Assembly (NCBI RefSeq): GCF_012863495.1
Contig: NZ_JAAVJL010000001.1
Location: 496,001 to 560,000 of the forward strand
Length of the DNA: 64,000 nt
Direction: 5' to 3'
Source of the DNA: Pseudanabaena yagii GIHE-NHR1
Lineage (GTDB): Bacteria > Cyanobacteriota > Cyanobacteriia > Pseudanabaenales > Pseudanabaenaceae
Shown here piece by piece: positions 61,493-64,000 of the stretch; position 1 is the first letter of the stretch, and each line of letters starts with the position of its first letter. The notes beneath the pieces were generated by a model. That model was given only the letters and a program-made list of their open reading frames with translations. It did no database searches and was not told where the DNA came from. The position numbers and the translations under genes are program-made.

Positions 61493-61909
61493 ATGCCTGC
61501 AAAAGACATTTACCATGATGCGGTCAAAAACGCGCTTATTCAAGACGGATGGGAAATTACCGCCGATCCTTACTTCATTAAGTACGAAGACGCTGAACTT
61601 TATGCAGACCTCGCCGCCCAAAAGCCGATCGCCGCACAACGTCAAGAACAGAAAATCGTTGTCGAGATCAAAAGCTTTATTGGTAGATCTCCCATGTATG
61701 ACTTTCACAACGCTATCGGGCAGTACATCGTTTACCGTAACCTCATCCAGATCACTGAACCTGAATATAATCTTTATCTAGCGATCGACGACCTCACCTA
61801 CGAAAACTTTTTTCAACGTGCCTCAATTCAATTAATCACCAAACAAAACAACTTAAAAATTATCGTTGTAGATACTCAACAGGAGCGCATACAGTTATGG
61901 ATAAATTGA
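61493..61909 (+). CDS. xisH: XisH family protein, second copy
   Basis: This 138-aa protein has DIYHDAVKNALIQDGWEITADPYFIKYEDAELYADLAAQKPIAAQRQEQKIVVEIKSFIGRSPMYDFHNAIGQY, the same length and layout as the copy at 58223. The two copies are clearly diverged, not recent duplicates. It overlaps the second xisI by 13 bp, as in the first pair. Confidence 0.85.
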   Translation: MPAKDIYHDAVKNALIQDGWEITADPYFIKYEDAELYADLAAQKPIAAQRQEQKIVVEIKSFIGRSPMYDFHNAIGQYIVYRNLIQITEPEYNLYLAIDDLTYENFFQRASIQLITKQNNLKIIVVDTQQERIQLWIN

Positions 61910-62268
61910 CCTACTATCGCGACACAATCCAAACCCTGCTCATCGACTACTACAACCTTAACCAACAGCAAAACCAAAACAATCCAATTTGCGATCGCCT
62001 AGCCCTCGACCCAGAACGAGATCAATACCTATGGCTTCGCACTGGATGGGATGGCAAAAAACGAGTTCAACATATCATCCTTTATTTACAAATCCAAAAC
62101 GGTAAAATCTGGATAGAAGAAGACAGTACCAACTTTTGTATTGCTGACGATCTGCTCAACGCCGACATACCTAAACAAGACATCATCCTCGGCTTTCAAC
62201 ATCCCAGCAAAAGACACCTCACCGAATTTGCAACCAATAGCGAAAACGAAATTTTACTCATAAGGTAA
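61897..62268 (+). CDS. xisI: XisI family protein, second copy
   Basis: This 123-aa protein has YYRDTIQTLLIDYYNL, DRLALDPERDQYLWLRTGWDGKKRVQHIILYLQIQNGKIWIEEDSTN and DIPKQDIILGFQHPSKRHLTEFA. Closely follows xisH with a 13-bp overlap, and precedes the Uma2 gene by 5 bases. Confidence 0.85.
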   Translation: MDKLTYYRDTIQTLLIDYYNLNQQQNQNNPICDRLALDPERDQYLWLRTGWDGKKRVQHIILYLQIQNGKIWIEEDSTNFCIADDLLNADIPKQDIILGFQHPSKRHLTEFATNSENEILLIR

Positions 62269-62273
62269 TCAAA

Positions 62274-62885
62274 ATGGTTCAACTTGCCCCAAAACTACTC
62301 AGCACCGATACCTTTATCGCCAAATATGGCGACACAACGCAATACGAACTAATTGATGGAGAACTAATTGATTTGGAACCAACAGGACTACATGAACAAG
62401 TAGCCGCCCTCATCGGACGGAAACTCAACATCGCGATCGATCAGCAAAACGCACCATTTTTTATTCCCTATCGCTGCTTGATCAAACTATTAGGCACAGA
62501 AACCGCCTTTCGTCCTGATGTCATCGTCCTTGACCAAAGCCAACTCCACCAAGAACCATTGTGGCAACAAGAACCGATCATTTGCTTAGGTCAATCGATC
62601 AAACTGATCGTTGAAGTTGTCAGCACCAACTGGCAAAATGACTATGCTCGTAAAGCCGAAGACTACGCTCAACTAGGCATCCCCGAATATTGGATCGCTG
62701 ACTATCTTGGACTTGGTGGCAGAGAATATATCGGCACACCCAAACAACCCACCCTCACGATCTGCACATTGCAAGGCGATCGCTACCATCGACAACTATT
62801 TAGAAATAGCGATCGGCTGCAATCTCCCACATTCCCAAGCCTAGAACTCACCGCCGATCAAATCTTTGCAGCAGGAAAACCGTAA
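62274..62885 (+). CDS. Uma2 family endonuclease-like protein
   Basis: This 203-aa DUF820/Uma2 protein, abundant in cyanobacteria, has a PD-(D/E)XK-like pattern: AFRPDVIVLD (about 83-92), IKLIVEVVSTNWQNDYARKAEDYAQLGIPEYWIADY (about 115-150). Predicted restriction-fold nuclease; function unknown. It lies between xisI and hsdR. Confidence 0.85.
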   Translation: MVQLAPKLLSTDTFIAKYGDTTQYELIDGELIDLEPTGLHEQVAALIGRKLNIAIDQQNAPFFIPYRCLIKLLGTETAFRPDVIVLDQSQLHQEPLWQQEPIICLGQSIKLIVEVVSTNWQNDYARKAEDYAQLGIPEYWIADYLGLGGREYIGTPKQPTLTICTLQGDRYHRQLFRNSDRLQSPTFPSLELTADQIFAAGKP

Positions 62886-62917
62886 AGATAGGCGGCGCGT
62901 TGCGCCGCTTATCTTTG
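62884..62917. terminator. hairpin between the Uma2 gene and hsdR
   Basis: AAAGATAGGCGGCGC and GCGCCGCTTATCTTT enclose a GTT/T loop. It lacks a long T run and may be a dispersed palindrome or weak terminator. Confidence 0.5.
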
Positions 62918-62945
62918 CCATCATAAATTTTAGAAATATCAAATT

Positions 62946-64000
62946 ATGGTCAGCCAAACCAACGAAAAAAAACTAGAAGACCTCATCGAGAGATCGCTAA
63001 TTACCAACTCACGCTATGAAAAAGGGGATTCGGCTGACTACGATCGCGAATTTGCGATCGACAAACAAAAATTTTGGCAATTTCTTGAAACCACTCAATC
63101 ACAACAACTCGACAAACTACGCGATCGCCCCAATTGGCAACGCCTGATCCTCGAACGCCTTCATCGCAAAATTCAAAAAGATGGCATTATCTCAGTTTTG
63201 AAAAAAGGACTAGCGATCGATGATGCACACCTCACCCTGCTCTATAGCCTTCCCCACAACGACAACAACCCCGAAATTCAAGCCAATTTTGATCGCAACA
63301 TCTTCTCCCTAACGCGCCAAGTCTACTATTCCGAAAGTAACCCCCAACTCTCCATTGATATCGTTCTATTTATCAATGGCATTGCGATCGCCACCCTCGA
63401 ATTAAAAAATCCTTGGACAGGTCAAACCACTTACCACGCTAAACAACAATATTGCAGCGATCGCGACCCTAAAGAACCGCTATTTCAATTTGCCTGTTGC
63501 CTCGTTCACTTTGCCGTTGATACCGATGAAGTTTGGATGACTACCAAACTCGATCGCCAAAGCACCTATTTCTTACCCTTCAACAAAGGCGACAACTATG
63601 GTAAAGGCAATCCAGTTAACCCCAACGGACACAAATCCGCCTACCTCTGGCAAGAAACCCTCACCCGTGAAAGCCTATCCAAAATCATCGAGCATTTCGC
63701 CACCCTCTCCACCAAATCGAAAACCCTACTTTTTCCCCGTTACCATCAACTCGATGTTGTCCGCCAAATCCTCAGCCATGCCCAACAAAACGGCGTAGGA
63801 CATAAATATCTGATCCAGCATTCCGCAGGTTCAGGCAAATCCAACTCGATCACATGGACAGCCTATCAACTGATCGAACTCTATGCCCAAGGTGCATCCA
63901 CACCCCTCTTTGATTCCGTCATCGTCGTCACCGATCGCCGCATTCTCGACAAACAACTAAAGGACACCATCCAAGGTTTTGCCGCCGTTAAAAACATCAT
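62946..64000 (+). CDS. hsdR: type I restriction endonuclease HsdR, 5' part
   Basis: This frame is open to the right edge (351 residues visible). The N-terminal nuclease domain (about 1-200) includes LSIDIVLFINGIAIATLELKNPWTG with the D...ELK pattern of PD-(D/E)XK enzymes. The first helicase motif SAGSGKSNSITW is at about 294-305 (Walker A). The rest, with the SF2 helicase, lies outside the window. Start ATG 62946. Co-directional with hsdM and hsdS. Confidence 0.9.
   Translation, partial: MVSQTNEKKLEDLIERSLITNSRYEKGDSADYDREFAIDKQKFWQFLETTQSQQLDKLRDRPNWQRLILERLHRKIQKDGIISVLKKGLAIDDAHLTLLYSLPHNDNNPEIQANFDRNIFSLTRQVYYSESNPQLSIDIVLFINGIAIATLELKNPWTGQTTYHAKQQYCSDRDPKEPLFQFACCLVHFAVDTDEVWMTTKLDRQSTYFLPFNKGDNYGKGNPVNPNGHKSAYLWQETLTRESLSKIIEHFATLSTKSKTLLFPRYHQLDVVRQILSHAQQNGVGHKYLIQHSAGSGKSNSITWTAYQLIELYAQGASTPLFDSVIVVTDRRILDKQLKDTIQGFAAVKNI

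Noticed and set aside
1-64000. CRISPR array
   Set aside because: No set of regularly spaced direct repeats with unique spacers was seen; the repeated sequences are palindromic dispersed elements and HIP1 sites.

Overview
The window reads as chromosomal DNA of a cyanobacterium, probably of the Pseudanabaena type. That placement is an inference, since no 16S gene is present. The evidence is the very frequent HIP1 octamer GCGATCGC, photosynthesis-lineage genes (PsbX, Ycf66, a SpkB-type kinase, DUF1517, DUF2854, DUF3177), a long MinE, a cyanobacterial SigA and a tRNA-Cys(GCA). GC content looks to be in the low forties. Several families of short palindromic repeats are scattered between the genes.

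Region by region: 0.3-9 kb holds obgE, a DUF4359 protein, a CysQ-like phosphatase, two secreted unknowns, an LpxB-related protein, a voltage-gated K+ channel with a zinc ribbon, and a DUF1517 protein. From 9 to 18.5 kb come an FHA-oxidoreductase fusion, an FHA-zinc ribbon protein, small membrane proteins, NAD kinase, a coiled-coil protein translationally coupled to ruvA, a PD-(D/E)XK-like protein and a CCA-adding-type enzyme. From 18.8 to 24 kb lie the division-site operon minC-minD-minE and clpC. From 24 to 27.3 kb is a small accessory patch: mazEF, an unknown protein, decayed gene remnants, a DUF4258/YgiT-type zinc-finger pair, and HIP1-rich repeats. From 27.3 to 34 kb come a TauE/SafE permease, rimI, a secreted SPOR-like protein, a peptidoglycan-binding repeat protein, tsaC, a DUF2854 protein and the principal sigma factor gene rpoD.

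From 34 to 36.5 kb an alpha/beta-hydrolase gene is split by a 1418-bp insertion sequence with a clean 9-bp target duplication. From 36.5 to 54 kb the content is core-like again: glcE/glcF, spkB, ycf66, psbX, psiE-like, a LysR regulator with a dyad at its 5' end, tRNA-Cys, and a sulfur uptake cluster (sbpA-cysT-cysW, a TauE/SafE permease and a NIL-domain protein). These are followed by a CNNM/CorC-type membrane protein, malQ and a double ComFB-domain protein.

The most striking part is the last 10 kb. At 54160-54208 there is an orphan 3' half of a tRNA-Val(GAC), the mark expected at one end of an element integrated into a tRNA gene. To its right is a type I restriction-modification locus carrying extra genes: hsdM (split by an ISAs1-family element), xisH-xisI, a Panacea-type antitoxin with a PemK/MazF-like toxin, hsdS, a second xisH-xisI pair, a Uma2 nuclease-like gene, and hsdR running off the window. 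All are on the + strand. Both insertion-split genes can be rejoined in frame by removing the element plus one copy of its direct repeat, so both disruptions look recent. The two XisH/XisI couples and the Panacea couple nested inside one R-M operon are the best candidate here for an under-described defence or mobile-element-control system.
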